Positions 33,277-45,205 are shown, counted from the stretch's first letter. The stretch: DNA of 64,000 nt from Acanthopleura granulata (GCA_016165875.1 JABBOT010000080.1:12754337-12818336), one strand, 5' to 3'. The notes: a model not told the origin generated them from the sequence alone. A program made the numbers and translations.

Positions 33277-34622
33277 TCATGCTCATAAATACAATTTATA
33301 AAATCCCAAACGGATGCATGGAGAGCTGAAACATGTGGGTCTCCTCGGAAGTCAAAGCTCAGGGAATCCAAACATCATCAAAGGCACAGCTATAGAAGGG
33401 AAACTAAGCAAGGCAAGCAATATTGTAGTGATGTGCCACTGTCCAGTCGGATTTCGGAATCAAGCGTAAACATCGGTATACTGATCAGTTTTTGTTGGGA
33501 AGATCATTCGAATATGTAGACAAAGAAGGCCAGACATTGGGGCCCTTGTATCTTCTGCATTTAACGTCTGAATTTTACAAAAAGCACCTAGGTCTACCAG
33601 GTGGATCAGTATAGCCTAATAGAGATCAGCCTGTCCGTGATTAAATACGACGTATTTAGCGTTTAATATTTAGAAATAAACGTTCACTGAGTGCGTTTTC
33701 AGTTTAAGTTACCCCACCAAACTTTGTTTGAATGTGATATAATGGTGTAAGCTTAATGTAGAGACTTCTGTCAGCATTATTTCAGTCATTTCACACCGGC
33801 GTCAGTGTTACTTACACTTAATATTGGCTCAGGTCTTGTGAATTCTGCGTCGCTGTATATCTATTTGCATTGTATAAACGCATTTAATACACACCATTTC
33901 ATCTCCTTGGTTAGTGTCTTCACGATTGTTCACTTAATCCATCAATCAACTATTTCCTTCGAGCTTTGAAGAAATGTTGAAATTCGTGTTGGAACCTGGA
34001 GTTTGTCGTCGCAAAAATTGCTCTTTCACCGTTAGGCCTATATATCAAAATGAGTCTGTTTTATATAAATAATAAATGATGACAGCTGAGGAGAAAATTG
34101 CCCCTACTCCTTACCGCTTAACCTTGCCGTTTGCTACTCTACACATGCCCTTTATTATTCAAGACATACCATTTTATATAATGTTTAACGTTCCCACTGT
34201 TCTAAAAAAAAGAACAAAAAGAAAAGCACAAATATGTCAAAACAACCCAGACGCACAAATCGAAGTAAATTTCATTAAAGTCTGAAGATCTGCGGTCCTC
34301 TTTATTCTGTCTGCGGATGTTTTTTCCATTATTGGCGTCAAGTTTTTTTGCCTGTTCTCTGTTGATATAATGGGCCCTTGAGAGCCTTTTACACCTGGCA
34401 AATTGGGTCGGGGCCGGGGTTGAAGGATCAGTTTATTCCTAGCTGACTGGATGACATATGTCTGTGCGAGCCCATTGCAATATAAAAAACGTTAAAGCCA
34501 GTAAGGTTTTGCCTCAAGATCAGAAAAGCTGAGTGTATGGAAATTACTGTAAGCTTTGTTTCGAAGTTTTCTTCTTTACATGAACAAGAGAAATGGTACG
34601 ATAAGAACAGTATTATAAGAAT

Positions 34623-34638
34623 CCCCCCCCCCCCCCAG
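34623..34638. repeat. C16 homopolymer run
   Basis: Sixteen consecutive C inside module A copy 2; the copy-1 counterpart has none. Assembly length here may be unreliable. Confidence 0.8.
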
Positions 34639-35764
34639 TTTACCTTTATCTTTTTATGAGCAGTGAACAGATATGGAAATCATGGAGGAAACCTTAAGCG
34701 TTACCCACATGAACAGATGGTTGCCTGTAGGACACAATCAGCTTACAATCCCGATCAATCTCTCTCCACCCCCCCAAAGAAAGCATTTCCCATTGAATAT
34801 CTGTTTAGAATCAAAATCAATACTGTTGTATTGACACATTCACTGGATGACACAACGGTCTTGTGCCAACCTTCAACAGACTAGTGGCACATAATATCGA
34901 GGGACAGACTCCACATGCCTAAAAACAGCACTCTCAGTTCGAAATGATATACGGGCAAGTTGTATGCGTCATTTAGTCTGTCAAACTTGTAACATCAAGT
35001 ATCAGGATTTTGATACTAAATATTCCAGAGGCACTGAAATTAGATATTATACAAGCAAAATACTAGTGAAGACGACAAATCTACTTATGTCCAAGAGATT
35101 GTCTCAGTGACATTTGTCTGTGGGCGATCCTCTTAAAACAGATAGAAAAATAACTTCCATCATATTAGAATTGGAGCTCAGATCGGGTGATTTTACAGTG
35201 AAAGTACACACGTAAGTGTAGTGTAATTAAAGAATGTACTCAGATGTCATTAATGGGAGTGATGAGTGGAATGATGAGTGGAGCTTCGAGAGACTAGTGA
35301 GAGAAACTTTAAAAAATCGACTGCAGACATTTTGTTGCGATGCACAATCTACTAATGTATGGCATTTCTCGCCTTTAAAAGTGATAACGAAAAAAATGTC
35401 CAGAATTTTATATTCACAAGAATGATGCTGCAAAATCACACCTTGCCTGCTATATCAGTTATATCAAAAAAATCGTGTGTGTTTCATATGTGAACTGCAA
35501 CTTCCAAAATTAATTGTTTGTCAATGGAAGTTTCAACTTTAGGATATTTCGACACTGTAAAAACATCTTTCGACCAAAGTATCAGAAAGGTCTAAAAAAT
35601 TCGGTTTCAAGTTTTTGCTTTTGCAAACTGAAGTACCCGAGTGGTTTCTTGCATTCTCGTGCAATTAAACTTATAGATCTTGGTGGGAAATGTGATTAGT
35701 TTCAACATTGGCCAGGAATGGCAAACTGAGGCAAATTGCGCGGAGTCTTGATTGAATTCGTGTT

Positions 35765-36060
35765 GTACCTAGCATTTATGAATATTTCAATTCTGTATCC
35801 GGAAGAAAACCGCACCGGAAACAGTGAAAACCTATGGGCTAACACGACACCACTAGTCACGGCACGGGTACATCTTACATAGCCATTTAACAGGCCTTGG
35901 CACTGAAGAAACCTAGGAGTCGAACCGACATTCATATACCAATGGTCAACTAAACTGGGCGTTCGGGGTCAATAATCACAGCAGTTTCCAAAAACCACAA
36001 ATAGCACAAAACAACAGAGAACTAACAAATTATATGGATACAAAATATGGAGAAAAAAGA
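35765..36060 (-). repeat. tRNA-derived SINE (family 2), in segment copy 2
   Basis: Plus-strand AGGAGTCGAACCGACATTCA contains the complement of a perfect Pol III B-box (GGTTCGACTCC). The body has GAATATTTCAATTCTGTATC and ACATCTTACATAGCCA. Same position as 19,395-19,690 in copy 1. The adjacent 35,930-36,260 sequence recurs at 40,432-40,760. Confidence 0.8.
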
Positions 36061-36840
36061 CGGATTCCTACAAAGAGAAGCAGTGAACAGTTTTAATGAC
36101 GACGTAAAGACACAGTTAACGTTCTAAGATGATGAATAAAATCAGTATCCAAATCATGTATCATTTTAGTATATATAGTATTGTTAATTAAATATTTGTC
36201 TTCAGTTGCGCTTTGATTACAAGTGTTCATATATTCAACATGCTGATCATACCAAACACGATGAACATGCGGCCCTTGATCCTATGTTGAGCGGAATTAG
36301 ATACAATTACATATTCATAGCAGAGATTCTGGTTACTCCCTTTGTATGTACTAACATTAGAGATGTGCTCATCCTCGGAGACAATAAATGAACGTAAAAT
36401 TTAGTGAGTTGCCGGGTACTTGCAGGCAAAGAGCGTCAGACAGCGTTCCTAGAGAATTTCAGGTTGGCTCATATGAACCTCGATGGAGATCAGTCGGCTT
36501 CGACTGTAGCGCGTTCTTTGGTGCTCTCCATGTGAGAAAATTCGTCAGTAACCTGCCAAATGCTAGAGGTTTACTCTGGGCATGGTCGAGTAAATGAGCA
36601 AACATCCAACAAATAATTATATAATTGTGAATTAATTCCTAGTTTTTGTTGTGACTTTTGGTAAGGCAGTCAGGAATCGTTTGTGCTTACGCGGTGTACA
36701 TTACTGATCTTATTGCAAGTGACCACTCCAATAACACATCGTTCCTTACTGAGAGAAATATGGAAGTTTACTCAAAACTGCTGTCGTTGAAAGTTTGAAG
36801 GAAAAAAAAGAAACAGGGAAAGGCACAAGAAGTCGATTTA
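36060..36840. other. Block present only in segment copy 2
   Basis: Copy 1 has only about 100 bp at the equivalent place. The first 200 bp resemble 40,570-40,760 (AGAGAAGCAGTSAACA, CATTTTAGTA, TTGCGCTTTGAT), so part is an interspersed repeat extending the family-2 SINE. The rest shows no gene. Confidence 0.5.
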
Positions 36841-37399
36841 AAGTGAACGAATCTTCACTTCACAAGTAATACATATCATTTCACTTCGCCTCAGGCGGTC
36901 AAATTTAATCAAACTATAACAATGATTAAAGCTGAATATGGGGATTTGGTGTCCAGATCTTTCACCCATAAATACATCTACGTCGATTTTGATTTACAAG
37001 CAAACAATGCTGAAGTAATATCTAATGCTTTTCCTGAAGGCTATGGGCTTTTCACCGCACGTTTCAGATACGAGAGTAGTTTTTAAACAATTTAAAGAGG
37101 TATTTTGTCCACGGTAATTCCTTAGACAAAAACGCCCACTTACCCGCGTACAGTTTTTTCCCATGACTTATTTTTTATCAAACAATTTAACGATTTGCAG
37201 CCGCCACTGACATATCCGTCTTCATATAATTCGCAAATGTGATTGAAGCTAATTGACTTTCGCCAATTACGCAGCTGTAATTTGAAATCTTAGGTTTTGA
37301 GAGTATGATCACTTCGCATATTGCATGGCACTGTAGTTACTCGAAATCTCGCTGTTTTAAGTGACGTATATTTGTAGATGTAGTTTTAAGTGCTCATGA

Positions 37400-37575
37400 C
37401 ACTTATCGGGTCCTAGCTTGAACAATTAGTTCGTGTGTTCGAATCCAGTTGTCGCTCTTTAGCATGGTAGAGCAGCGCAATGACCCAGGAGCCTCACTCC
37501 ATTGCAGACTCTGGTTTTGTCCAGCTCATGCTGCCTTCCTCTCGTGGGAAGATCTACCGGAGTATATTTGAACTC
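37400..37575 (+). repeat. Old tRNA-like and SINE family 1 head, copy 2 counterpart
   Basis: B-box-like GTTCGAATCC at about 37,436, then GAGCAGCGCAATGACCCAGG, AGCCTCACTCC, GTCCAGCTCATGCTGCCTTC and CTCGTGGGAAG. Tail absent, as in copy 1. Confidence 0.65.
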
Positions 37576-37942
37576 TGTCACAATTGTAGGAACATCTTTT
37601 TCCTTCTAGGGAATATGATATTGTTTGTAACAAGGCTAATGTTAAACGTGAACTTAAAATTAACTCCGTACTGAGGACTGCTGAGCTTACAAAGAAATGC
37701 CAAAATGTGTCACAAACAATTGCTTGCTTGAGGAGGAAACGGATTACCATTTGTAAAGGTTCATCAGACATCTTCCACTTTATTTTCAGCAAGAATGTAA
37801 TGAGCAATAAAGGCACAGAGATGTGGATAAAAGACAACCTCTTGGCATCATTCTCTGTGTAAGGCAGGAAGCCGCCGTGGTTATGTACTTGGTCACCAAT
37901 GATCGCCGACAAAGTCAGTCTACCGAGCCACAAATCAACGTC

Positions 37943-38050
37943 AGGGCATTATTATAACATATGTAATTGTCGACTTTATTACAATAGTAACTTTGGGCAT
38001 TATTACAATATATGTAACTGTCGGTATTATTACAACATATGTAACTTACA
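37943..38050. repeat. Short minisatellite
   Basis: Three to four imperfect units built on GGGCATTATTACAAYATATG, TAACTGTCG. Specific to segment copy 2. Confidence 0.7.
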
Positions 38051-39867
38051 TATTTACTTAAAAAGAGAATCCTGCAGCGTGAGATACCACTGACTCTTAG
38101 ATCTGGCGATGAAATATTGTCTAATTCCCCTTAACAAGGACTAAGGGAGAAATACGTATACATACATAATACTGGATAAAATCACTACCTTGCATGGATA
38201 TATGAAAAGTTGCAATCAAAGCGGAAGTGTGATACATATGTTTGATTATGATAATTTATTAACTAACATGGTATACAATGTTTTATAGTGATAAAAAAAC
38301 CTCGCACATATAGATTATTCCATGCGTCTTTCAGACATCATTTAGAAATGTTTTCTGCTTCTCTTTACAGGACTCCGTCTCATAATTTCTTGCTTTATAC
38401 ACTATAAAAGTTCCTTGGTTGAAATTGGTCTTGTGACTTTTTACAAGCGATATTCTGTATGGTTGATGATTAATATACGCCTGTCTGTAAGCTTACCTGA
38501 ACTCTAACGTGTCCAGACACTAATCGATTTGTGGCTTTTTCGGTAAATATACTTTGATGGAGTGAAATGATGGCTGTTAAGAGACAAACAGACATGATAG
38601 ACTGTGGCTTTAAGTGAAGCAGTAAACGTAAACAGTGCCCATCTGATACACTTTGCCATAGAGACCATTGGTTCTACGTGAATCTCACTCTCCGGAACAA
38701 ACGTCGTGCAAATGCAAACAGCGTGAATACGGCTTCCCTCAACGTAAAAGAAGTGATACGTAATACAGAATATATACAGGGTACGGAGTTAACAATTACA
38801 TCGCGCTGAGGAAAACAGTCGGCGGATATATAGTGTTCTTAAGTACGTCGTTAAATATCGATCAGATAAATAATCAAACACATGTACCCACGTGTATTGC
38901 TTTGTTTTTATGAAGGAGCCCCTTTTGACTGTGAGTGGTTATATTATGTCCATGTGGTAAGTTAACAACAACAACAAAAACAACAAAAAACAGTGGAAGA
39001 TTCATGAATTATTATTGTAAAGCAATGAACGTTTCTATAATAAGACACAAGTAGGCAAAGTCTATGCTTTTAGTTAGTGAATACAATCTTTCGTTCTCCG
39101 GGGACAACAGAAAGCATAAAAGACTGCAGCATGGAGAGTAAACCAGAGCAAGGACGACAGTGTGTTGGTTGACAAATGGTTACTCGTGGAATTCGAAGTC
39201 TTGTCAGTTTACCCATATTATGTTTTTATTCTTGCGGTTCAGATTTATTTGTGCTGCTTTGCTAAATGTCCAAACAGTGCTAACATATGCCCAATTCCTA
39301 TGCAGTATTTCTCATAGGCTGTGCCTACCTGGGTTGGCCCATTGCAATTCCGTGAAATACTGACAGTGAAGGCCCATTTGAGACATGATGGTTTATGCAG
39401 AATGACAGAGCCCACACAATATCCCTCTAACCGATTAAATGGAACTTTTCGTTTTTTTTTTTCTTTTTCTCCTCATTTTCGTTTTCCTTTCAATATTTGG
39501 GAAATAAGAATCGCAGCGCAATAAGAACATTGTTACGAGCTGAAGCATCCCTGCTGGCCGTACAGATCGGGCCAGTGCTAAATTCTGAGTAGAAAGTATG
39601 ATTTTGCGATAAAATTAAGTGTAATATTTCGTAATCTGAAGAGTATTGCAGGATCATTTCGGATTAATCTGTCAAATTGCTTTGCCTTATCAAGAACCAT
39701 ATCGAGCGGGTCAGGTTTAGTTTTTTCCTATAGTGGCTACTGGCAGTCGTTTGATAACACTGTGAACGATTCGCACACGGCTTTTAAAATGTCCTTCTTC
39801 AGAATACGAGTCTGTAAACTAGCCTCTTGGACTCGAGAACCAATTTTTTTTTGGTTTATTTTCTTTT

Positions 39868-39878
39868 GGGGGGGGGGG
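39868..39878. repeat. G11 homopolymer run
   Basis: Eleven G in module A copy 2; not in copy 1. Confidence 0.7.
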
Positions 39879-40307
39879 TTGTTTGATATAACTATCATTC
39901 GTCAGCTAGATGGAAACCAACTTCTGGTCCTCAAAGCTTTTTAATGTACGCAATTTTTCTTAGTTCTTCTTCGCTTTTTTTTATTTCTTGTCTGGAGCTG
40001 TACCGCTAAAGTGTGAAGGTGTCAGTTTTTAAAGCAGAGATATTCCATAAATATGACTGGTGGTGCAGCTTAAATCTTACGTATGCAGTAATAAGTCCCC
40101 ATATGTTCTACATGTATATTGAACGTGAGCGATGGAAACCCGTTTTAGAACACCTAAGGTTTTCAATCAAATCTCTTCCAGTCTCTGATTATATAAAGAT
40201 AGTGAATGTGTTTGTAGACATTGCAAACCGTCCCTGATTCATTTCTAGCTTTTCTGTACCAATGTTGCTTTATTGCTATGCACGTGCGCCGCATGCTCTA
40301 ATTCTTC

Positions 40308-40372
40308 CATCAGGCCGCCAGGATATGGCTGAGATATTGCCGGTGTGGCATTAAGCCATAAGCGTTTATTCC
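40308..40372 (+). repeat. LINE/SINE 3' tail insertion
   Basis: CAGGCCGCCAGGATATGGCT, GAGATATTGCCGGTGTGG, ATTAAGCC matches the LINE end at 9.12-9.18 kb. The copy-1 counterpart (22,765-22,790) lacks it, so it inserted after the duplication. Confidence 0.75.
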
Positions 40373-40431
40373 TTCTCTTTCTCTTATAAAGCAACAGCCC
40401 CTCAGATAAAGCTTTGTATGTTTCGAAATCG

Positions 40432-40760
40432 ACATCGTATACCAGCCGTCCACCAAAATGTGCGTTTCGGGTTAATAATCGCGAAAAGACCAGTTTTCAA
40501 CAACGACAAAAAACCTGAATCACTAAATGACTAAGAAGTTATATAAAACATAAAATTATTATGAATTCTAGGACAGAGAAGCAGTCAACAATTTTCAGTG
40601 TCGACGAAGACGCAATGAATGTTCTAGACGGATTACAAAAAGCCGTTTCCAAATCTTGTACCATTTTAGTACACATGGTGTCGATAATCACACATGTTTC
40701 TCAATTGCGCTTTGATGGCAACTGCTCATAGATCCAAATTGGCTATCATACTGATTGAAA
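40432..40760 (-). repeat. SINE family 2 fragment with extended flank
   Basis: ATACCAGCCGTCCACCAAAA, TAATCGCGAAA, then about 200 bp matching 36,060-36,260. The repeat unit is thus longer than the tRNA-like SINE alone. Confidence 0.65.
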
Positions 40761-42230
40761 TCATCACACAGCACAAATAATCTAATAAATGCTAGGGGGG
40801 CATATATGTATAAGCCGCACGCAGGACTCTTTGGTATATTGCTATCCAAGTAGAGCGAAATAGACGTGCGCCAGAATACATCATCTGTTAAGGTCGAAAA
40901 TTTGCCGTGGCACGCCCAACTTGCAGGGAAGGCTTGTACAAAGTGCACGACTAAAGATACTTTATCACTGAACACTCAGGTACTTCGTGTTGAGTTAAGA
41001 GTAAGTCACAAGAAAATAATATTGAGCCTTGGCTGCCTAATCCGATGTCAGTGACGGAAGTTAGAGGAGAGAGAACGTGGCTGTGGTTCTAGGGGGTATC
41101 TTGCCGTAAGAAAGGGAGTGACTCGTTCCAGAAGAGTAGAAAATATTCATCGAGGAACCTGTCCTAAGACAGATTTGTGGTCAAGTCCTCTGTATTCCTG
41201 ACAGCAACTAAACATGCAAATTTAAAGACTTATTTGCCGGACACAACTTTTATGAAAGATGTTTTAGATGAAAATGTGAAGAATCCAAATCGGATATTAA
41301 GCAATACGAAAGAGCTATAGATGAAACAGGAGCATTGCAGCCTTGCGGCATTTGGTAGCTACAACGTGTTGTGTGACGATTTCAATTAGCATGACATGTA
41401 AATAAAGTACAAATCCCCTGAAAGGTCACTTTGTACAGATTCCAAAAACGGTGTTTACTGTTTTTTTTAGCTACTTTTATACTGGTAAAATGCAAATAAA
41501 GATTGATGTATTCACTTTTTAGACCTTGACTGCACACTGTTTCTGTGTTCTGCATGAACATAGGTGTAGTATTACATCTGTATCCAGATTTAATGCAAAA
41601 ACATAACAGTTAGAGAATGTTTAAAGGCCACCTGAGTATTCAGGCCCACAAGTAAAGGGAATCATCTGTTTTTATGTATAAATTTAAAGATACCTTTCTT
41701 CAATAGTAAGGCCCAAAACAGATTATATTTGATTAAACCTTATGGGTATAAATGATTTTTTTCCGTACGGTGTCCATAATATCCTGTCAAAAATTAAATA
41801 ATATTTCTGCAAACCCGCAGTTCTAAAAAAAAATACCAAACAATTTCTGTCTGCATCATCTAATATCAGTCCAACAGGGATTTGGTCGAAGCTTCCAGGA
41901 GAGTGCCTCTGTGAATATAATAATTTTCTTGTCACTTTTTTGCCATCAAGTCTAATGCGAGCAATTTCATCATGAGAAAATTATATGTTAAAATCCGATG
42001 ATACAGACCATTTTCTCTATACCTGTTCTGTGTTGTTCCACATAGCGCCACTCATCACTGCCAATACTTTTATTTGTGATTTTTTTTTACCGAATAATGT
42101 CACTCGATCTAAGCAAAATTTGTAAAATCAGTGTAATTTACAGTTTTTTTTCCTTTAAACGACAATTTTGTTTCTTTCTTTTGTGCTTTGTGTATCTTGA
42201 TTTACCATCATCGTGCCCTCACATGTGCAG

Positions 42231-42506
42231 CAAGGCCGTTAAATTGTACTTATTCAGGGAAATGGACTAGTAAGTTATTTAGAACTTGTTCCCAATCCAA
42301 TTGTGTACTACGCAATAAAATGTGTTTAATTCAAATAAGTCCTGTAAATATACACCATCAAGTAGAAACAAACGTGGTGTCCAGAGCTCAATTCCTGTCT
42401 TCACCGTGTAACGGAAAGACATGTTGTCTGCGAAGTTCCACAATAAATAAACGACCTCTCCTTCGCTTCGCTGCGGGGGGATCATTGCCTGAAATGGATT
42501 CTGCAG
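42231..42506 (+). CDS. Candidate exon X of a cysteine-containing secreted-type protein
   Basis: A 276-bp open exon (92 codons' worth) flanked by an acceptor with a pyrimidine-rich tract (CCCTCACATGTGCAG|C) and a CAG|GTAGTT donor. Both boundaries are phase 1, as in many shuffled extracellular modules. It reads RPLNCTYSGKWTSKLFRTCS, QSNCVLRNKMCLIQISPVN, and later PCNGKTCCLRSS and PEMDSA. Eight cysteines; no membrane segment. The donor phase fits the acceptor phase of 43,206-43,360, forming a glycine at the junction. An alternative donor (CAG|GTTAGT, 42,525) does not fit. No upstream exon or signal peptide found; family unknown. Confidence 0.4.
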
Positions 42507-43205
42507 GTAGTTCTATCCAGTTACAGGTTAGTCTTAACTAGATCAACCAATTAAAGCTCTCAGCGCTTATTTTCAATGACATATTGTTTCTTGTAATCAT
42601 TTTGTGCGAATAAGTGACCTGGAGTATGTCGCTCTTTGAAGAAGGGTATTCGGATTGGGCACAGCAGTTCATTCGATTTCACATTTCATTGGTTGATACG
42701 TGCTACAAGTACGTGAACTGAGCTCGAATTGCTCACCAAGATTCCAGTGTCAACCCAGGAGAGATAACAGGATATTACCTCTGGTATACCCAGAATGGTA
42801 TTTAGGATTTTGTGTTCTTGATTCCGTTTTCGTAAGTAAAATACTTGTATGATCGGAATCACATTTTGGTAAAATATTTTCAGACAGTTTGTCTACAAGA
42901 TGCTACCAAAAGTCTGTGCCATCCATTTAGCTAACATAGAAACATAGAACATTTCTCTCCACTTAGGTGACGCCTGTGTAAGAGTAACTGGCCGGCAATA
43001 AAGCAGAATATTATACCGCATAGGGTGATTCTTGGTGTTCATTGTTCAATACACGGTCACATGATTTGGTTTTCGCCCTGTGATAAAACACTTATGTGTG
43101 AATGCAAACAGATGTGTAGCCTATCTACAAATGCCCAATAGATAGTCCCGTACAGGATTTATGTTTCTACAGATACAAACACATAGAGCATTTCTATTTC
43201 CCCAG

Positions 43206-43360
43206 GGTCTTCAACGAGTACTCAAGATCAGGATGCAGCAGGAAATTATGGATGCTTGTCCCAGTTGTTTGATCGCTGTATTTGTAATAATGACATGAAT
43301 TGTGAAATCAAGAATGCTGTATCACACAGAAAACAGTTTGCTTACACGAACTGTGTTTAA
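43206..43360 (+). CDS. Candidate terminal exon of the cysteine-rich gene (module C)
   Basis: After TATTTCCCCAG the frame set by exon X gives 50 codons to TAA: SSTSTQDQDAAGNYGCLSQL, FDRCICNNDMNCEIKN and a final ...YTNCV. The cysteine spacing C-x7-C-x-C-x5-C-x15-C looks like a small disulfide domain. Module C recurs at 50,062 and 54,900, where the same SST...QDA-x-GN and C-x-x-x-SND-x-x-C patterns survive in broken frames. That protein-like trace in three copies argues that this was coding. An AATAAA at 43,401 could end the transcript. Function not known. Confidence 0.45.
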
Positions 43361-43883
43361 GGTGACACCAGTTTCCTTCCGTGTAGGGGCTGTGAATATC
43401 AATAAAAATGAAGTTTGCTTTTTGACATGACAGAAGTGTGGCAATAGCGAATGTCAATAAACAAACTGGAATCAAGTTGTCAATAGTATGGCGATGAAAT
43501 TCCCAAGCATGCACATTCCTGCTTGGCAAATGTTTGAAATTTTCAGTAAAAGGAAATAGTAATGATTATGTAACCTTATAAGTTTTTAATTTCACAAACT
43601 CTGTTGTCGTCATACACTGTAAAACAGCATGTGGAGACGTCAGACACATAAACACATAGAGCCACCCTTCGGCGGTACACACACTGACGTGCCCAAAGAG
43701 TCAAAAGACGCAGTAATTTAGTAGACAGGAAGTTATAATGCCAATAACCCACAAGGGAGGCTACACAACGCTGGTCAGATATATATCCAATTTGGCATCT
43801 CGTCCATGATATTCAAAATGGGCGAGTAAACCTCGTACACAGAACTATAGAATGAGGATTTGGTCACCGCTTGGGCTTTCCGT

Positions 43884-43915
43884 GAGATTTAAGTGCCAGA
43901 CGAGACAGTCAGCTG
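43884..43915 (+). promoter_or_regulatory. Promoter-like end of module C, copy 1
   Basis: GAGATTTAAGTGCCAGACGA then GACAGTCAG. The block is the best conserved end of module C in all three copies. It has a TATA-like TTTAA(R)T about 22 bases before an initiator-like TCAG. The spacing is a little short for a canonical TATA promoter. Inference only. Confidence 0.25.
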
Positions 43916-44575
43916 TCTGGATGTAACTGTACCTCAGATGTTACAAGGCGCAACCCGTCGTCCAAGCCAAAATTCTAAATGAAAACACAGCATGGTGCGA
44001 TGTGTAACCTTTCGTAAAATAGTAGTTTGCATTCAAAGCATCTTGGATTTTTTTGTTTGATATTAAGATCATTTGTAGAAGCCGGAGGCACACTGAATAA
44101 GAGCATCGCCGTATCAATAAATACAATCTGTGGTCGGGACAAAGTTTTGTATATTATGTAGTAATTGCGAGTATCTTATATATTCAACCTAAGGCAGATC
44201 GTTTTCATCATTTGTAGATTTTCTCTCATAAAACTAGAATTTTTAAAACTTTAAATTTCCATGTTTTGTTGGTGTCATCGAACGAGGTATAGACATACGC
44301 CAGAATACATAATGTGTTACGGTAGAAATATTTGGTAGAGCGCGTCTATCTGGTGGGAAGACATATGCCAAGAGAACGGCAAAGAATACTTTATCATTGA
44401 ACACTCTGGCACATAATGTTGGGGTGGTAAATAAATCAGAAAAAGCAAGAACTCTGGTGGCCTTACCCGATGTTATAGACAGAAGTGAGAGGAGTGAAGA
44501 CAGTGTTGAGTTTGAGGAGATCTCTCTCTAAGAAAAGAAATAACTTTTGTGAGAAGAGTATAAACTGTTCATTGA

Positions 44576-44845
44576 TTGATTTATTTATTTATTTGATTGA
44601 TGTTTTACGCCGTACTCAAGAATATTTCACTTATGCAACGGCGGCCAGCATTATGGTGGGAGGAAACCTGGCAGATCCCGGGAAAACCCACGACCATCAG
44701 CAGTTTGCTGGCAGATCTTCCCCTGTACGGTCGGAGAGGAAGCCAACATGAGCTGGACTTGAACTCACAGCGACTGTATTGGTGGGAGGATTCTGGGTCA
44801 TTGCGCTGCGCTAGCGATCTAACCAACTGAGCCACGGAGGCCCCT
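44576..44845 (-). repeat. tRNA-derived SINE (family 1), full length with target-site duplication
   Basis: Complete element: tail TTATTTATTTATTTGATTGA, conserved domain, and tRNA-like head with A-box complement near AACCAACTGAGCCACGGAGG. Flanked by a 13-bp target-site duplication, AACTGTTCATTGA (44,563-44,575) and AACTATTCATTGA (44,846-44,858). Absent from D copies 1 and 2, so inserted after the duplications. Confidence 0.95.
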
Positions 44846-44939
44846 AACTATTCATTGAGAAGCCATTAGGGAGACAAATACATGATCAAGGCCGCCTCTT
44901 TTCCTAACAGGAACTAAACATGCAAATTTAAAGGTTTGC

Positions 44940-45205
44940 AGGGGCCTCTGTGGCTCAGTTGGTTAGCGCGCCAGCGCGGCGTATTGACCCAGAAGCTTCC
45001 CACCAATGCTGTCACTATGAATTCAAATTCAACTCATGCTGACTTCCTCCCGGCTGTACATGGGAAGGTCTGTCAGCAACCTTCGGATGGTCGTGGGTTC
45101 CGCCGGACTCTGCCCGGTTTCCTCCCACTATAATGCTGACCACCGTGGTGTAGGTGAAATATTCTTGAGTATCGCGTAAAACACCAATCAAATAAAAAAA
45201 TAAAT
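44940..45205 (+). repeat. tRNA-derived SINE (family 1), full length, opposite orientation
   Basis: Head GGGGCCTCTGTGGCTCAGTT with the A-box, a degraded B-box near 45,020, then GGAAGGTCTGTCAGCAACCT, GGTTTCCTCCCACTATAATG, and the tail AACACCAATCAAATAAAA. Possible 10-bp target duplication AAAGGTTTGC/AAAAGTTTAC. Only 94 bp from the preceding SINE and inverted to it. Confidence 0.93.

Larger units (their letters stand above)
33366..42170. repeat. Large duplicated segment, copy 2 (modules A and D)
   Basis: Colinear counterpart of 16,505-24,800, same orientation. Anchors: GGCAAGCAATATTG (33,408), AGTTTAAGTTACCCCACCAA (33,700), AACCCAGACGCACAAATCGA (34,244), GAACAGATGGTTGCCTGTAG (34,709), AGTGAAGCAGTAAACGTAAA (38,614), GGCCCATTTGAGACATGATG (39,370), GCGCCAGAATACATCATC (40,868) and TCTAAGCAAAATTTGTAAAA (42,108). 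Copy-specific gains include 36,060-36,840, a minisatellite at 37,943-38,050 and a LINE-tail insertion at about 40,308. Confidence 0.9.
42840..43930. repeat. Module C, copy 1
   Basis: Recurs at about 50,040-50,950 and 54,880-55,640. Anchors: CACGAACTGTGTTTAAGGTG (43,345), CCACCCTTCGGCGG (43,663), GACGTGCCCAAAGAGTCAAA (43,685), AGTTATAATGCCAATAACCC (43,732) and GCCAGACGAGACAGTCAG (43,895). Confidence 0.85.

Noticed and set aside
44940..45030. tRNA gene
   Set aside because: The A-box-like GGCTCAGTTGGT and a B-box-like stretch are the head of a full-length SINE; no clover-leaf closes, and similar heads recur at 58.4 and 44.8 kb.
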